DNA of 64,000 nucleotides from CAVYWD01 sp963772225. Its GTDB lineage: Bacteria > Myxococcota > Myxococcia > Myxococcales > UBA5297. The notes beneath the pieces were generated by a model. It had not been told where the DNA came from, did not search any database, and worked only from the letters and a program-made list of their open reading frames with translations. The stretch spans positions 868,001-932,000 of the forward strand of contig CAVYWD010000002.1 of the NCBI GenBank assembly GCA_963772225.1, written 5' to 3'. Shown here piece by piece: positions 24,807-35,744 of the stretch. How positions within the stretch are numbered: position 1 is the stretch's first letter; every line of letters starts with the position of its first letter. Position numbers and translations under genes: made by a program.

Positions 24807-26466
24807 GTGAGCAAGGCCCACGAGGTGCGAGCGTCTCCCCCGGCCGAGCGCTTGCTCGCCCGCGCGGTGGCAGCCTTGCTCGCGCTGGGCGCGGTGGCGG
24901 CGGTGGCGGGCCCCGTCATCTCCTACCGGAGCGACGTCGCCGAGCTGCGGCACCTGCTGAGGGCGCGCTCGGTGCGCGAGACGCATCTCTTCGCCGACGC
25001 GCTCGAGCGCCACCTCCGCCTCATTCAGGGCGAGCTCACGCGCCTTTCGGAGCAGCCGGAGGTCGACCTGAAGGACGGGCGACCGGCGCCCGAGCAGGAG
25101 CTGCTCGCCGCGACCTACCGGCGCTCGGCGCTGTTCGACGCGGGGGTCTCGGTAGCCGACCTCTCCGGCGAGCGGCTCTGGAGCGTCCCGGCCACCGTGC
25201 CCCTGCCACGGCAGCTCTCCGACCGGCCCTGGTTTCAGCGCCTCCTGGCGACCCAGGCCCCGGTGGTCGACGTCCTCGACGACCTTCGCACCTCGCTCGT
25301 CGTCGCAGTCCCCATCGTCCGCCAGGGAAAGCTCTCGGGCGCGGTCATCGGCCTGCTGGACCCGGGCAAGACCCCGCTGCCAGCCGGCGCGGGCGGGGTC
25401 GACGAGGTGGCGGTGTTGGACGCGACCGGCGACGCGCTCTCTCCGTCGCCCGCACCGCCTTGGATTCCACCTGGCCGACCTTGCGGCCCGCGTCGAGCAG
25501 CTCCTGCAGCTTCCCCAAGGTGGCCCGCTCGGCCCGGAGGTCCCGGACGGCTTCGCTTCGGCGGCCGTGGTGGGGCAGACCGGCCTGCGGCTTTTGTCCG
25601 TGGTGCACGAAGACAAGATGTTCGAGCCGCTGCGCGGCCAGGTGCGCTTCCAGCTGCTGCTCATCGGCTCCCTGCAGGCGGGGGTCTTGCTCGCGCTGGG
25701 CCTGTACCTGCGGCGCACTTACCTCCGCTTCCTGGACCTCGAGGCCCGCGCGCTCCGGCAGGAGAAGCTCGCGGCCCTGGGCGGCGCCTCGCTGCTCATC
25801 GCCCACGAGATCAAGAACTCGCTCAACGGGCTCAACGCGGCGGTCTCCCTGTTGGCGTTCGGCGGCGACGCGGCGCTCCCCTCGCAGACGCTGCGCGGCC
25901 AGGTCGACCGGCTGCGGCACCTGGCGACCTCGCTCCTCCAGTTCGCACGGCCGGCCTTGCCGCAGCGCGTGCCGACGGCGCTCGAGCCGCTCGTGGCCAG
26001 CGCCATCGAGGGGACGCGCGCGCTGCCGGAGGCGCAGGAGGTGGAAGTCCGAGCGCAGCTCGAGTCGGACCTCACCGCCTGGTGCGACCCGCTGCTCCTG
26101 ACGACCGCGCTGGACAACCTCCTGCGCAACGCCGTCGAGGCAGGGGCCTCGGCGCGCGACCTGGGGCAGCGCGAAGCGCCGCACGTGAACGTCGGCCTTC
26201 GCGTCGTGGGCTCCGATGTGCTCATCGAGGTCGAGGACGACGCCGGCGGCCCGCCGCCCGAGGTGGAGGGGCGGCTCTTCGAGCCCTTCCTCACCTCCAA
26301 GGCCAAGGGCGTCGGCCTCGGGCTCTCGATGGCGCGCGAGGCCATCGAGGCGCAGGGCGGCGCCTTGGAGTTCGCGCGCACCCCGCGCGGCAGCATCTTC
26401 TCCATTCGCCTCCCGCTGAAGTCCGCGCCGAAGCTCGCCGAGCTCCCGGCTCGCTGGAGGCCTTAA
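24807..26466 (+). pseudogene. Sensor histidine kinase (NtrB-like), frameshifted
   Basis: Repaired, this is a roughly 552-residue membrane sensor kinase. The first frame (GTG 24807) has a transmembrane helix (AVAALLALGAVAAVAGPVI) and a periplasmic Cache-like region. Near 25440, in CTCTCT, coding moves to the +1 frame: removing one base gives DATGDALLRRPHRLGFHL and a continuous product. The second frame has transmembrane helix 2 (LLLIGSLQAGVLLALGLYL), the phosphoacceptor box LLIAHEIKNSLNGLN, the N-box LDNLLRNAVEAG, VEDDAGG and GVGLGLSMAREAIEAQGG. All kinase motifs are intact. It precedes an NtrC-type regulator, its presumed partner. The shift may be an assembly indel. Confidence 0.8.
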
Positions 26467-26521
26467 GGACGCGAACGCCATGCACTCGAGTCAAGTTTTC
26501 AACCGAGCCAGGTTCAAGCAG

Positions 26522-26566
26522 AACCATCGACCCTCGACTCTCGACCATCGACTCTCGACTGTCGAC
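26522..26566. repeat. Short imperfect tandem repeat between kinase and regulator genes
   Basis: Two copies of a roughly 21-base unit beginning ATCGAC and containing CTCGACTCTCGAC lie next to each other in the 170-base gap between histidine kinase and response regulator. Internally the sequence is a run of CGAC-type steps. It is noncoding in all likelihood. It could be a binding site or slippage product; nothing shows which. Confidence 0.55.
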
Positions 26567-26636
26567 GGGAGGCTGCGCCGCATCCTCTCCAACATGCCTC
26601 GTCGGTCCGAGGCGCAGCCTCGCTAAAGAGGTCGCC

Positions 26637-27989
<1,353 letters not shown>

Positions 27990-27994
27990 TCGGC

Positions 27995-28010
27995 GGGAAG
28001 ACTTTTTGCC
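27995..28010 (+). promoter_or_regulatory. Candidate sigma-54 promoter (-24/-12) of the metal efflux operon
   Basis: The sequence GGGAAGACTTTTTGCC has GG at 27996-27997 and GC at 28008-28009 with 10 bases between, the obligatory spacing, and a good TTGC -12 element. The -24 half is weaker (consensus TGGCACG). It lies about 63 bases before the ATG at 28073, right after a sigma-54 regulator gene. Transcription would begin near 28022. Confidence 0.5.
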
Positions 28011-28072
28011 TCATGAACAGAGCGACCCATCGAGCGTTGCGTTCAGTGACGCTCCCCAGGCAAGGTGCGGGC

Positions 28073-29452
28073 ATGACGCTTGCCCATCTCGCGCGGGTCG
28101 CGCTGGTCGCTCACTCCATACTCTGGGCCGCGTCCGCGTCGACTGCCGCGGAGCCAGAGGGCGATCGCCGAGCCGCGCTGCCGCTGCCGCTGGCGCAGCT
28201 TCCCCCCGACGAAGAGCTGGTCGCGCTCGTCGAGTCGCATTCCTCCGAGCTGGCGCAGGCCCGCGCCAAGGCCGCCTCGGCGCAGGCCGAGGTCGAGCGC
28301 GCTTCGAGGTTGCCGAACCCGGGGCTCGACCTCTCGGTCAACACGCTTCCGGTGGGCGCGACGAACCCGCCGGGCCTGGCCGCGCCCCTTTCGAACATCC
28401 CGAACTACCAGGTCGGCCTCTCCGAGCTCGTGGAGGTCGGCAAGCGCGCCCCGCGGCAGCGCGCCGTCCGGAAGGCGGCGGAGTCCGCGCGCCTGGACGC
28501 GCTCGAGGGTCTGCGCCGGGCCTTCGTCGACCTGCTCGACGGCATCGGCCGGGTCGCGAGCTCGGAGCAGCGCGTGGCGGCACTCTCCGGGCTCGTCGCC
28601 GACGCCGCGGAGCTGAGGGACCTGCAGTCGCAACGCGCCCAGCGCGGCGACGCCGCCGAGCTCGATGTGGACCGCGCGCGCCTCGATGAGGAGCGCCTGC
28701 GCTCGACCCTCGCCGAGGAGCGCCAGAAGCTGGAGGCCGCGCTCATCGACTGCGCGCGCCTGGCCGGCGTCCGCTGCGAGCCGTTCGGCGCCGTGGACCG
28801 CGCCCAGGCCTTCTTGGACGCGCGCTCGCAGCCCGCCTCGCCGCCCGCCGAGCTCGAGAAGGGACTCGCGTCGCGGCCCGACCTCCGGTCGCTCGCGGCC
28901 CAAGAGGAGAGCGCGCGCGCCTCCGCGGCCCTCGCGCGGGCCAGGCTCCTACCCGATCCGACGTTCCGCGTCGGCTTCGTCTACGACACGTTCGTCGCGG
29001 CCGGGAACCAGAGCAAGAGCCTCTTCGTGGGCGCCTCCTTGCCCCTGCCTCTCTTCGAGCACGGTCAGGCCGACCTGGCGCAGGCCGCAGCCGCCGAGGG
29101 CGCGGCGCGCGCGAGCCGGTCCCTGCTCACGGCCCAGTCCGAGCGCGACCTCGCGCGCCTGCTCGCGCAGTCGAAAGTGCTCCTCCAGCGCCGCGCGGCG
29201 ATGCGCGCCGAGACGCTGCCCATGGCGCGCGGCGTGGTCGAGCGGCTCACCCGCGCCGTGCAGGCCGGCGGCGCCTCGCTGCAGGACGTTCTGCAGGCGC
29301 GCCGCGCGCTGGGCGAGCTCCTCGAGGACGCCGCGGACCTGGACCTGTCCGCGTTTCAGGTCGCCCTGGCCATCCAGCGCATCGCCGCGCCGCTCCCCCC
29401 GGCCGCCCAGCGCCTGCTGTCTGAAACCGGAAGTGAAGAAAGGACCCCATGA
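28073..29452 (+). CDS. TolC/CzcC-family outer-membrane efflux protein
   Basis: A 459-residue outer-membrane channel of the CzcC branch. It has a signal peptide (MTLAHLARVALVAHSILW, cleavage near ASASTAA) and two long coiled-coil repeats: LPDEELVALVESHSSELAQA-type helices followed by SRLPNPGLDLSVN, then ASRPDLRSLAAQEESARA followed by RLLPDPTFRVGF. These are the two OEP repeats. The ATG at 28073 is preferred because it begins the signal peptide and has AAGGTG before it; a GTG at 27986 overlapping the regulator stop would add 29 unlikely residues. It is the first gene of a CzcCBA operon, forming the channel for the adaptor and pump encoded next. Confidence 0.85.
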   Translation: MTLAHLARVALVAHSILWAASASTAAEPEGDRRAALPLPLAQLPPDEELVALVESHSSELAQARAKAASAQAEVERASRLPNPGLDLSVNTLPVGATNPPGLAAPLSNIPNYQVGLSELVEVGKRAPRQRAVRKAAESARLDALEGLRRAFVDLLDGIGRVASSEQRVAALSGLVADAAELRDLQSQRAQRGDAAELDVDRARLDEERLRSTLAEERQKLEAALIDCARLAGVRCEPFGAVDRAQAFLDARSQPASPPAELEKGLASRPDLRSLAAQEESARASAALARARLLPDPTFRVGFVYDTFVAAGNQSKSLFVGASLPLPLFEHGQADLAQAAAAEGAARASRSLLTAQSERDLARLLAQSKVLLQRRAAMRAETLPMARGVVERLTRAVQAGGASLQDVLQARRALGELLEDAADLDLSAFQVALAIQRIAAPLPPAAQRLLSETGSEERTP

Positions 29453-30687
29453 GCAAGTCCTCGCCCGCGCCCGATCTCCTCGCGCCGCAGCAGGGCCTCG
29501 GCCTGCAGCCGGTGCATGAGCGCCCCCGCCCGGCCATGCCTCCGTGGGCCTGGGCGGCCGTCGGAGCTCTGGCGGCCGGCGCGCTCGGGTTCGCGGGCCT
29601 GAAGCTCGGCGCGCGCGCGCCCGCGCCCGCGCCCGCGCCCGCCGCGGCGCCACCCGCCATGAAGGTGGACAAGACCTTCGTGCTCCTCGCCCCGGACGCG
29701 CCGCAATGGCCGTACGTCGAGCTGGCGGTGGCCAAGGACGGCTCGCCCATCGCGCCGCTCCCGGCGCCGGCGCGCATCGGCTTCGACGAGCAGCGGACCT
29801 CGGCCATCGGCACGCCGCTGGCGGGCCGCGTCGAGCGGGTGCTGGCGCACATCGGCGACCGCGTCGAGCCGGGGACGCGCCTGTTCGCGGTGCGCAGCGG
29901 CGCTTTCGCCGAGGTGCAGAAGGAGCTCGAGGCGGCCCGGATCACCGTGGAGGTGAAGAAGCGCCTGGCCGACCGCGTTCGAGAGCTGGTGGCCATCCGG
30001 GCGAGCCCAGAGAAGGACCTGGCTGCCGCGGAGGCCGAGCACCACGAGGCCGAGCTCGCCCTCTCGGCGGCGAGCGCCAAGTACGACAGCCTCAGGGTCG
30101 CGCCGGAGGCGAGCAACCTCTTTTTCGTCGTCGCCCCTCGCAGGGGCACGGTCGTGGAGACCGACGTCTTTCCCGACCAAGAGGTGACACCGGACCGCGA
30201 GAAGCCGCTCCTGCGGCTCTCCGACCTCGACGAGGTGCTGGCCCTCGCGGACGTCCAGGAGATGGACGCGGCCGACATCGCGCCCGGCGCCACGGCGGAG
30301 GTGCGAGCCCAGGCCGGCGGCGTGGTGCGCCAGGGGGTCGTGCAGCACGTCTCCGAGGTCGTGGACCCGGCGCGGCGCACGGTGGAGGTGCGGGTGCGAG
30401 TCAAGAACCAGGACCGGGCGCTGCGCCCCAACAGCTTCGCGGAGATCACCTTCACGCCCGACGCGTCGCTCCTGCGAGTGCGCGTGCCGAGCGAGGCGGT
30501 GGTCACCGACGGCGAGCGCTCGGTGGTGTTCGTCGCCGAGGGGCCCGGGCGGCTCGAGCGCCAGGCGGTGAAGACGGGCCGCCAGCGCGACGGAGAGGTG
30601 GAGATTCTCAGCGGGCTCGCACCGGGTAGCCGCTACGTGGCCCGAGGAGCGCTTCTGCTGCTCAACCAGATCGAGCTCGCGCAGTAG
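29449..30687 (+). CDS. RND periplasmic adaptor (CzcB/CusB-like)
   Basis: A 412-residue membrane-fusion protein. One membrane anchor near residues 25-50 (PWAWAAVGALAAGALGFAGL) is followed by an Ala/Pro-rich linker, then the split lipoyl domain (GTPLAGRVERVLAHIGDRVEPGTRLF), a coiled coil (VQKELEAARITVEVKKRLADR) and the beta-barrel and membrane-proximal domains (VRVPSEAVVTDGERSVVFV). It links the inner-membrane pump to the outer-membrane channel. The ATG overlaps the upstream stop codon (ATGA), so translation is coupled to the channel gene. No histidine/methionine-rich metal site is visible, so the metal is not identifiable from it. Confidence 0.9.
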   Translation: MSKSSPAPDLLAPQQGLGLQPVHERPRPAMPPWAWAAVGALAAGALGFAGLKLGARAPAPAPAPAAAPPAMKVDKTFVLLAPDAPQWPYVELAVAKDGSPIAPLPAPARIGFDEQRTSAIGTPLAGRVERVLAHIGDRVEPGTRLFAVRSGAFAEVQKELEAARITVEVKKRLADRVRELVAIRASPEKDLAAAEAEHHEAELALSAASAKYDSLRVAPEASNLFFVVAPRRGTVVETDVFPDQEVTPDREKPLLRLSDLDEVLALADVQEMDAADIAPGATAEVRAQAGGVVRQGVVQHVSEVVDPARRTVEVRVRVKNQDRALRPNSFAEITFTPDASLLRVRVPSEAVVTDGERSVVFVAEGPGRLERQAVKTGRQRDGEVEILSGLAPGSRYVARGALLLLNQIELAQ

Positions 30688-30707
30688 CGAAAGGCAAAAG
30701 ACCCAAA

Positions 30708-33700
30708 ATGCTCGAGCACGCCGTCCGCTTCGCGCTCCAAAACCGGGCCGCGGTGATCTTCCTGACCCTCGCCGTGGCCGCGTGGGGCGTCCTCAGCTTC
30801 CGCGACCTGACGGTGGAGGCCTTCCCCGACCCCACCGACACGCAGGTCAACGTCATCACCCTCTTCCCCGGGCAGCCGTCGGAGGAGGTCGAGCGGCAGA
30901 TCGGCCTGCCCCTCGAGCGCGCGCTCAACGGGACGCCCGGGATGTCGCGGCTGCGGAACCTCTCGCTCTTCGGGCTCAACTACATCACCCTCACCTTCCA
31001 CGACGGCGTCGACGCGCTCTTCGCGCGCGCGCAGGTCTTGGAGCGCCTGCGCGACGCGGAGCTGCCCGACGGCATCAGCCCCGACCTGGGCCCCTTGGCG
31101 ACGCCCATCGGCGAGATCTACCGGTACACGCTCACAGGCGGACGCGACGACCCGATGAAGCTGCGCACCCTCCAGGACTGGGTCGTGCGCCCGGCTCTCA
31201 TGCGCGTGATGGGCGTGGCCGACGTGGTGAGCTACGGCGGCCTCATGCGGGAGATCCACGTCCAGCCCGACCCCGCGCGGCTCGCGAAGTTCGGGCTCAC
31301 CCTGGCCGAGCTGGAGCAGGCGATCACCGCGTCCTCCGTGAACGCCAGCGGAGGCATCCTCGAGCGCGGCGCGGAGCAATTCGTCATCCGCAGCGAAGGC
31401 CTCTACAAGAAGCTCGACGACCTGCGCCAGGTACGGGTCGCGACGCGCGAGGGCACGCCGGTCTTCCTCAAGGACGTGGCCGACGTCTCCGAGGGTTGGG
31501 CGCCGCGCCAGGGCGTGGTGAGCCGCGGGGCGCTGAACGACGTGGTGCAGGGCATCGCCCTCATGCGGCGCGGCGAGAACCCGTCGGCCGTGCTCGCCCG
31601 GATGCGTCAGGCCATCGCAAGCGTCAACGCGCGGCTCGCGGCGGAGGGCGTCCAGATCGTCCCGTTCTACGACCGGACGGAGCTCGTCGACACCACTCTC
31701 AAGACGGTGGGGCGCAACCTTCTGGAGGGCGCGCTGCTGGTCACGGTGGTCCTCTTCGTCTTCCTCTTGGACCTGCGCGCGGCCCTGGTGGTCGGCACGC
31801 TCATCCCGCTCTCGCTCCTCACGAGCTTCATCTACCTCAAGCTGCGCGGCATGAGCGCCAACCTCCTCTCCATGGGCGCGGTGGACTTCGGGGTCATCGT
31901 CGACGGTGGAGTGGTGATCATCGAGGCCATCCTCCAGCGCCTGTGGGCGAGCGAACCGCACGAGGCGACGACCGAGTCGCGCATCCTCCAGGCGACCAAG
32001 GCAGTGGTGCGGCCCACGGTCTTCTCCCTGCTCATCATCATCGCGGCCTACTTCCCCATCTTCATGCTGGAGCGGGTCGAGGGGCGGATGTTCGCGCCCA
32101 TGTCCAACACGGTGGTCGCCGCGCTGGCGGGAGCGCTGGTCTTCTCGGTGACGCTGGTGCCGGTGCTCGCGTCGCTGGTCTACCGCAAGAAGCTCCACCA
32201 CCGGGAGTCGCCGGTGCTGAGGCTGGCCGACCGGGCCTACGCGCCGGCGCTCGCCTGGTCGCTCAAGCGACCGTGGGCGGTGCTGTCGCTCGCGACGGCC
32301 GGGCTGGTCGCGACCTTCGTCCTCTTGCCCCGGCTGGGCTCCGAGTTCCTGCCGGAGCTCAACGAGGGCGGCCTCTACCTCACCTTCACGCTCCCGCAGA
32401 ACATCTCCATGTCCGAGGGGCGCAAGCTCGTGCCCCGCCTCTCGAAGCTCATCTCGGCCATGCCGCAGGTGGACGAGGCGATGAGCCAGCTGGGCCGGCC
32501 CGAGGACGGCACCGACGCGAAGCTCGCCAACAACCTCGAGTTCTTCGTCAAGCTCAAGCCGCCCGAGCAGTGGCCGAGCGCCACGCGGACCCTGGACGAG
32601 GTGGTCGACGCCATGCAGCGGGCGCTGGCGGAGGTCCCAGGCGTCGAGGTGAACTTCAGCCAGCCCATCCGCGACAACGTGAACGAGTCCATCAGCGGCC
32701 AGCAGGGTCAAATCGCCGTCAAGCTCTACGGCGAGGACCTGACGGAGCTGCAGGAGCGCGCGGAGCAGGTCAAGCGGGTCATCGGCCAGGTGAACGGCGC
32801 GGCGGACGTGGCGCTCTACAAGAGCGGCATCGTCCCGCAGATCCAGGTGGAGCCGGACCGCGCCGCGCTGGCGCGCTACGGGATGAACGTCGGCGAGTTC
32901 CAGCACGTGTTCCAGACGGCGCTGAGCGGGCGTCCCGTCGGCGCCTTCTGGGACGGCGAGCGGCGCTTCGACGTGTTGATGCGGCTGCCGCTCGCGAGCC
33001 GCGACGACATCGAGAAGATCAGGAAGCTGCGCGTCCCGGTGGAGGGCGGGGCCATGGTCCCGCTCGATGCGCTGGCGTCGGTGAAGACGGGCTTCGGGCG
33101 GGCGACCATCAACCGCGAGAACGGGCGCCGCTACATCGGCGTGCGGCTCAACGTGCGGGGCCGCGACCTGGGCAGCTTCGTGGAAGAGGCGCGCGCCAAA
33201 GTCGAGAAGGAGGCGCCGCTCGCGCCCGGCATGCAAATCGAATGGGGCGGCGAGTTCGAGAGCAAGGAGCGGGCGATGAACCGCCTGGTCACCGTGGTGC
33301 CGGTCGCCCTGCTGCTCACGCTGCTGTTCCTGTTCAAGGCGTTCGACTCGTTCGGCCTGGCAGTGCTGACGCTCCTCAACGTGCCGTTTGCGCTCATGGG
33401 CGGGGTCATCGGCCTCTGGGCCTTCGAGATGCCGCTCTCGGTGGCGGCCGCGGTGGGGTTCATCGCGCTCATCGGGCAGGCGTCGCTCAACGGAGTGCTG
33501 GTGGTCTCGGCCATCGCCGAGCGCCACCGCCGGGGAGAGCCCCTGGAGGACGCGGTCCTGCGCGGCTGCCGCGAGCGGCTGCGCCCCGTGCTCATGACTG
33601 CGGCGCTCGCCGCCCTGGGCCTCTTGCCGGCCGCGCTGAGCCGCGCCATCGGCTCCGAGACGCAGCGGCCCATCGCGGTGGTCATCGTCGCGGGCACGCT

Positions 33701-33827
33701 TTCCGCCTGCCTTCTCACCTTGGTCGTGCTGCCGGTCATGTACCTGCTCTGGTCCAAGGTGAGCCAGCGCCTCTTCCCGCGCCCCGAGCTGGAGGAGGTG
33801 GCGGCGCCCGCGGTGCTTGGGCAATGA
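30708..33827 (+). CDS. CzcA/CusA-family heavy-metal efflux RND pump
   Basis: A 1039-residue inner-membrane RND antiporter of the heavy-metal (HME) class, the usual length for CzcA/CusA. The N-terminus has LTVEAFPDPTDTQVNVIT and GLPLERALNGTPG; transmembrane helix 4 holds the proton relay in MGAVDFGVIVDGGVVIIE (the D-F-G-x-x-x-D-G pattern of HME pumps); the C-terminus includes GFIALIGQASLNGVLVVSAI. It exports divalent or monovalent metal ions using the proton gradient, with the two genes upstream. It follows the adaptor after 20 bases. The D-x-x-x-D pattern points to the divalent-metal branch, but the ion is not certain. Confidence 0.92.
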   Translation: MLEHAVRFALQNRAAVIFLTLAVAAWGVLSFRDLTVEAFPDPTDTQVNVITLFPGQPSEEVERQIGLPLERALNGTPGMSRLRNLSLFGLNYITLTFHDGVDALFARAQVLERLRDAELPDGISPDLGPLATPIGEIYRYTLTGGRDDPMKLRTLQDWVVRPALMRVMGVADVVSYGGLMREIHVQPDPARLAKFGLTLAELEQAITASSVNASGGILERGAEQFVIRSEGLYKKLDDLRQVRVATREGTPVFLKDVADVSEGWAPRQGVVSRGALNDVVQGIALMRRGENPSAVLARMRQAIASVNARLAAEGVQIVPFYDRTELVDTTLKTVGRNLLEGALLVTVVLFVFLLDLRAALVVGTLIPLSLLTSFIYLKLRGMSANLLSMGAVDFGVIVDGGVVIIEAILQRLWASEPHEATTESRILQATKAVVRPTVFSLLIIIAAYFPIFMLERVEGRMFAPMSNTVVAALAGALVFSVTLVPVLASLVYRKKLHHRESPVLRLADRAYAPALAWSLKRPWAVLSLATAGLVATFVLLPRLGSEFLPELNEGGLYLTFTLPQNISMSEGRKLVPRLSKLISAMPQVDEAMSQLGRPEDGTDAKLANNLEFFVKLKPPEQWPSATRTLDEVVDAMQRALAEVPGVEVNFSQPIRDNVNESISGQQGQIAVKLYGEDLTELQERAEQVKRVIGQVNGAADVALYKSGIVPQIQVEPDRAALARYGMNVGEFQHVFQTALSGRPVGAFWDGERRFDVLMRLPLASRDDIEKIRKLRVPVEGGAMVPLDALASVKTGFGRATINRENGRRYIGVRLNVRGRDLGSFVEEARAKVEKEAPLAPGMQIEWGGEFESKERAMNRLVTVVPVALLLTLLFLFKAFDSFGLAVLTLLNVPFALMGGVIGLWAFEMPLSVAAAVGFIALIGQASLNGVLVVSAIAERHRRGEPLEDAVLRGCRERLRPVLMTAALAALGLLPAALSRAIGSETQRPIAVVIVAGTLSACLLTLVVLPVMYLLWSKVSQRLFPRPELEEVAAPAVLGQ

Positions 33828-34496
33828 CTGGACTCGCGGCTCAAGGTGCGCCAGCACTTCCTGTTCAACGCGCCGGCGCGCAGGACCCGGCCTCGGCGCA
33901 CCGCGATTCTCGCCGCAGGTCGCAGGCGCGGGACCGGTCCTCGAGCTTCTCTTCGACGAAGTCGGAGTAGAGACAGAAGGCCTTCCCGCAGGGCCTCGGG
34001 ATCCGCCATGCGCGCGAGCGCCTGGAGGTAGCCCGCATCGGCGAGCGCCCGCTCGCCGCTCGCGCTTGGCCTCCTCGGCGCGCGCGGTCCTCGCGAGCTC
34101 GATGGCGCCGCGGTCATCGTCGAGCCGAGCCAGGTTCCAGCGATCGATGGGATCGTCTGGCGCGAGGTCCGCCGCCTTCTTCCCCCACCGCAGGGCTTCG
34201 TCGTCTTTCCCAAGCATTCGGATTCTGCACGCTCCTCGGGCTCGCCCCCGAGCCTTCCCGGCTTCGCGAAGGGCGCGCGCCCCCTCGCCTGCCTTCGCGG
34301 TCCGAGCGGCGCCTTGTCCCTGCCCGACGTGCGCCCAACCTTGCTCCATGGCGGAACCCCGGCGGCGCATCGGGAAGTTGAGCCGGGGCAGAACTCCTGA
34401 GCTGTCGAGCGACCGGCCCCGGGAACCCGCGGGCAGTCGCGACGAGGCTGAAGGGGGCGGCGCCCCAGGCATCGCCCGGGCTTCTGGAGGGGAACG
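33828..34496. other. 669-base region without an intact gene
   Basis: Nothing intact is encoded between the RND pump and the SRPBCC gene. The minus strand of the middle part has the remains of a gene described separately (33865-34349). The last 150 bases are probably the promoter and leader of the next gene, which has a GGAGGGGAACG ribosome-binding site. Confidence 0.5.
33865..34349 (-). pseudogene. Possible decayed TPR-like gene (at least two frameshifts)
   Basis: Three stretches of protein-like sequence occur in different minus-strand frames. From ATG 34349 comes a helical part with LGKDDEALRWGKKAADLAPDD and WNLARLDDDRGAIELAR, resembling a TPR. A second frame continues as LADAGYLQALARMADPEALRE, and a third as DFVEEKLEDRSRACDLRRE, ending at a TGA near 33865 with several cysteines. 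Each piece looks more like real protein than the background shadows. Two shifts in under 500 bases suggest true decay, or a poor-quality assembly patch. I do not recognise the family. Confidence 0.35.
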
Positions 34497-35744
34497 ATGG
34501 AGCTGACTCTGCAGATACCGCGTCGCACGAAGCACAGGCGGGCTCCGGTCGGCTTGGGGCTCGGAGGCGCCGCGGCCGGCGCCGCGCTGGTCTATTGGCT
34601 CGACCCCGCCCAGGGAGCCCGGCGCCGCGCGGAGGCGCGGCAGAAGGCCCTTCACGCCGCCAAGGAGGCCGCCGGGGCGGCGTCGGTGACCGGGCGCGAT
34701 TTGGAGTATCGAACCCGCGGCCTGTGGGCGGAGGCGCGCAGCGGACTCTGGGAGGCCGTGGAGCGCCTCCGGGGAGAGACACCGTCCGACCGCGTCCTCG
34801 CCGAGCGGGTCCGCGCGAGGCTGGGCCGGCTCTGCTCACACCCGAGCGCCATTCGAGTCGAGAGCCACGGCGGCCAGGTTCGGCTGGCGGGACCGGTCTT
34901 CCGGGCGGAGCGGGATCAGGTCCTGCGAGGCATCGCCGGGGTCCGCGGCGTCCAGGGAGTGGAGAGCCAGCTCGAATCCCATGAGACGGCCGACGACGTC
35001 CCAGGGCTCCAAGGCGGGGCGCGCCGAATCGAGCGCCCGGAGCTGCTCCAAGAGAGCTGGTCGCCGTCGGCGCGACTCTTGGTGGGCGCCGCCGGCGTGG
35101 GGCTCGCTGGGTTGGGAGCTGCCCGGCGCAGCGCGCTCGGGACCTTCACAGGCACGCTGGGCCTCGGCCTCCTCTTGCGCAGCCTGACGAACCTCCCGGT
35201 AAAGCGGCTCGTCGGGATCGGCGCGGGCCGGCGCGCCGTCGACGTGCGAAAGGACCTCTTCGTCGACGCGCCCGTCGAGGAGGTTTTTTCATTCTTCAGG
35301 CGTTTCGAGAACTTCCCGAAATTCATGACCCACGTCCGCGACGTGGCGCCCCTCGGCGAGCGCGATCGGCGGTGGCGGTGGACGGTGGAAGGTCCGGCCG
35401 GCGCCCCGGTCTCCTGGGACGCCGAGATCACCGAGTACGCGCCGAACCAGGTCATCGCCTGGAAGAGCGTCGCGGGGGCCCCCATCGCCCACGCCGGCGT
35501 CGTGCGATTCGAGCCCGACCGGAGCGGGACGCGCGTCAGCGTCCGCCTCTCGTACAACCCTCCGGGCGGCGCGCTCGGGCACGCCCTGATCGCCGCGCTG
35601 GGCGCTCACCCGAAGCGGCAGCTCGACGACGACCTCTTGCGCTTCAAGTCGCTCCTCGAGCGCGGCAAGGCCACGGGCTTCGAAGGAACCGTTCGGAAGG
35701 AAGCGATCGCTCCCGAGGCGCCTTTGCCGGGCTCGACGCGGTAG
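34497..35744 (+). CDS. Membrane-associated BON and SRPBCC domain protein
   Basis: A 415-residue protein. A hydrophobic N-terminal patch (GLGLGGAAAGAALVYWLDP) precedes a BON domain at about 97-160 (SDRVLAERVRARLGRL, then AIRVESHGGQVRLAGPV and GVQGVESQLE). A second hydrophobic region follows (LLVGAAGVGLAGLGAARR, LGTFTGTLGLGLLLR). Residues about 245-385 are an SRPBCC/polyketide-cyclase-like domain (DLFVDAPVEEVFSFFRRFENF, RRWRWTVEGPAG, RVSVRLSYNPPGGALGHAL). BON domains bind phospholipid and SRPBCC domains bind hydrophobic ligands, so an envelope-stress or lipid-related role is plausible but unproven. The start has a strong GGAGGGGAACG site. Confidence 0.8.
   Translation: MELTLQIPRRTKHRRAPVGLGLGGAAAGAALVYWLDPAQGARRRAEARQKALHAAKEAAGAASVTGRDLEYRTRGLWAEARSGLWEAVERLRGETPSDRVLAERVRARLGRLCSHPSAIRVESHGGQVRLAGPVFRAERDQVLRGIAGVRGVQGVESQLESHETADDVPGLQGGARRIERPELLQESWSPSARLLVGAAGVGLAGLGAARRSALGTFTGTLGLGLLLRSLTNLPVKRLVGIGAGRRAVDVRKDLFVDAPVEEVFSFFRRFENFPKFMTHVRDVAPLGERDRRWRWTVEGPAGAPVSWDAEITEYAPNQVIAWKSVAGAPIAHAGVVRFEPDRSGTRVSVRLSYNPPGGALGHALIAALGAHPKRQLDDDLLRFKSLLERGKATGFEGTVRKEAIAPEAPLPGSTR

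Noticed and set aside
30633..34655. A very long open frame (over 1300 codons) on the minus strand across the metal pump genes
   Set aside because: It is antisense to well-conserved czcB/czcA-type genes, is rich in His/Glu/Arg/Asp as expected for the mirror of GC-rich codons, and shows no domain. Only the right-hand end was kept, as a doubtful decayed gene.
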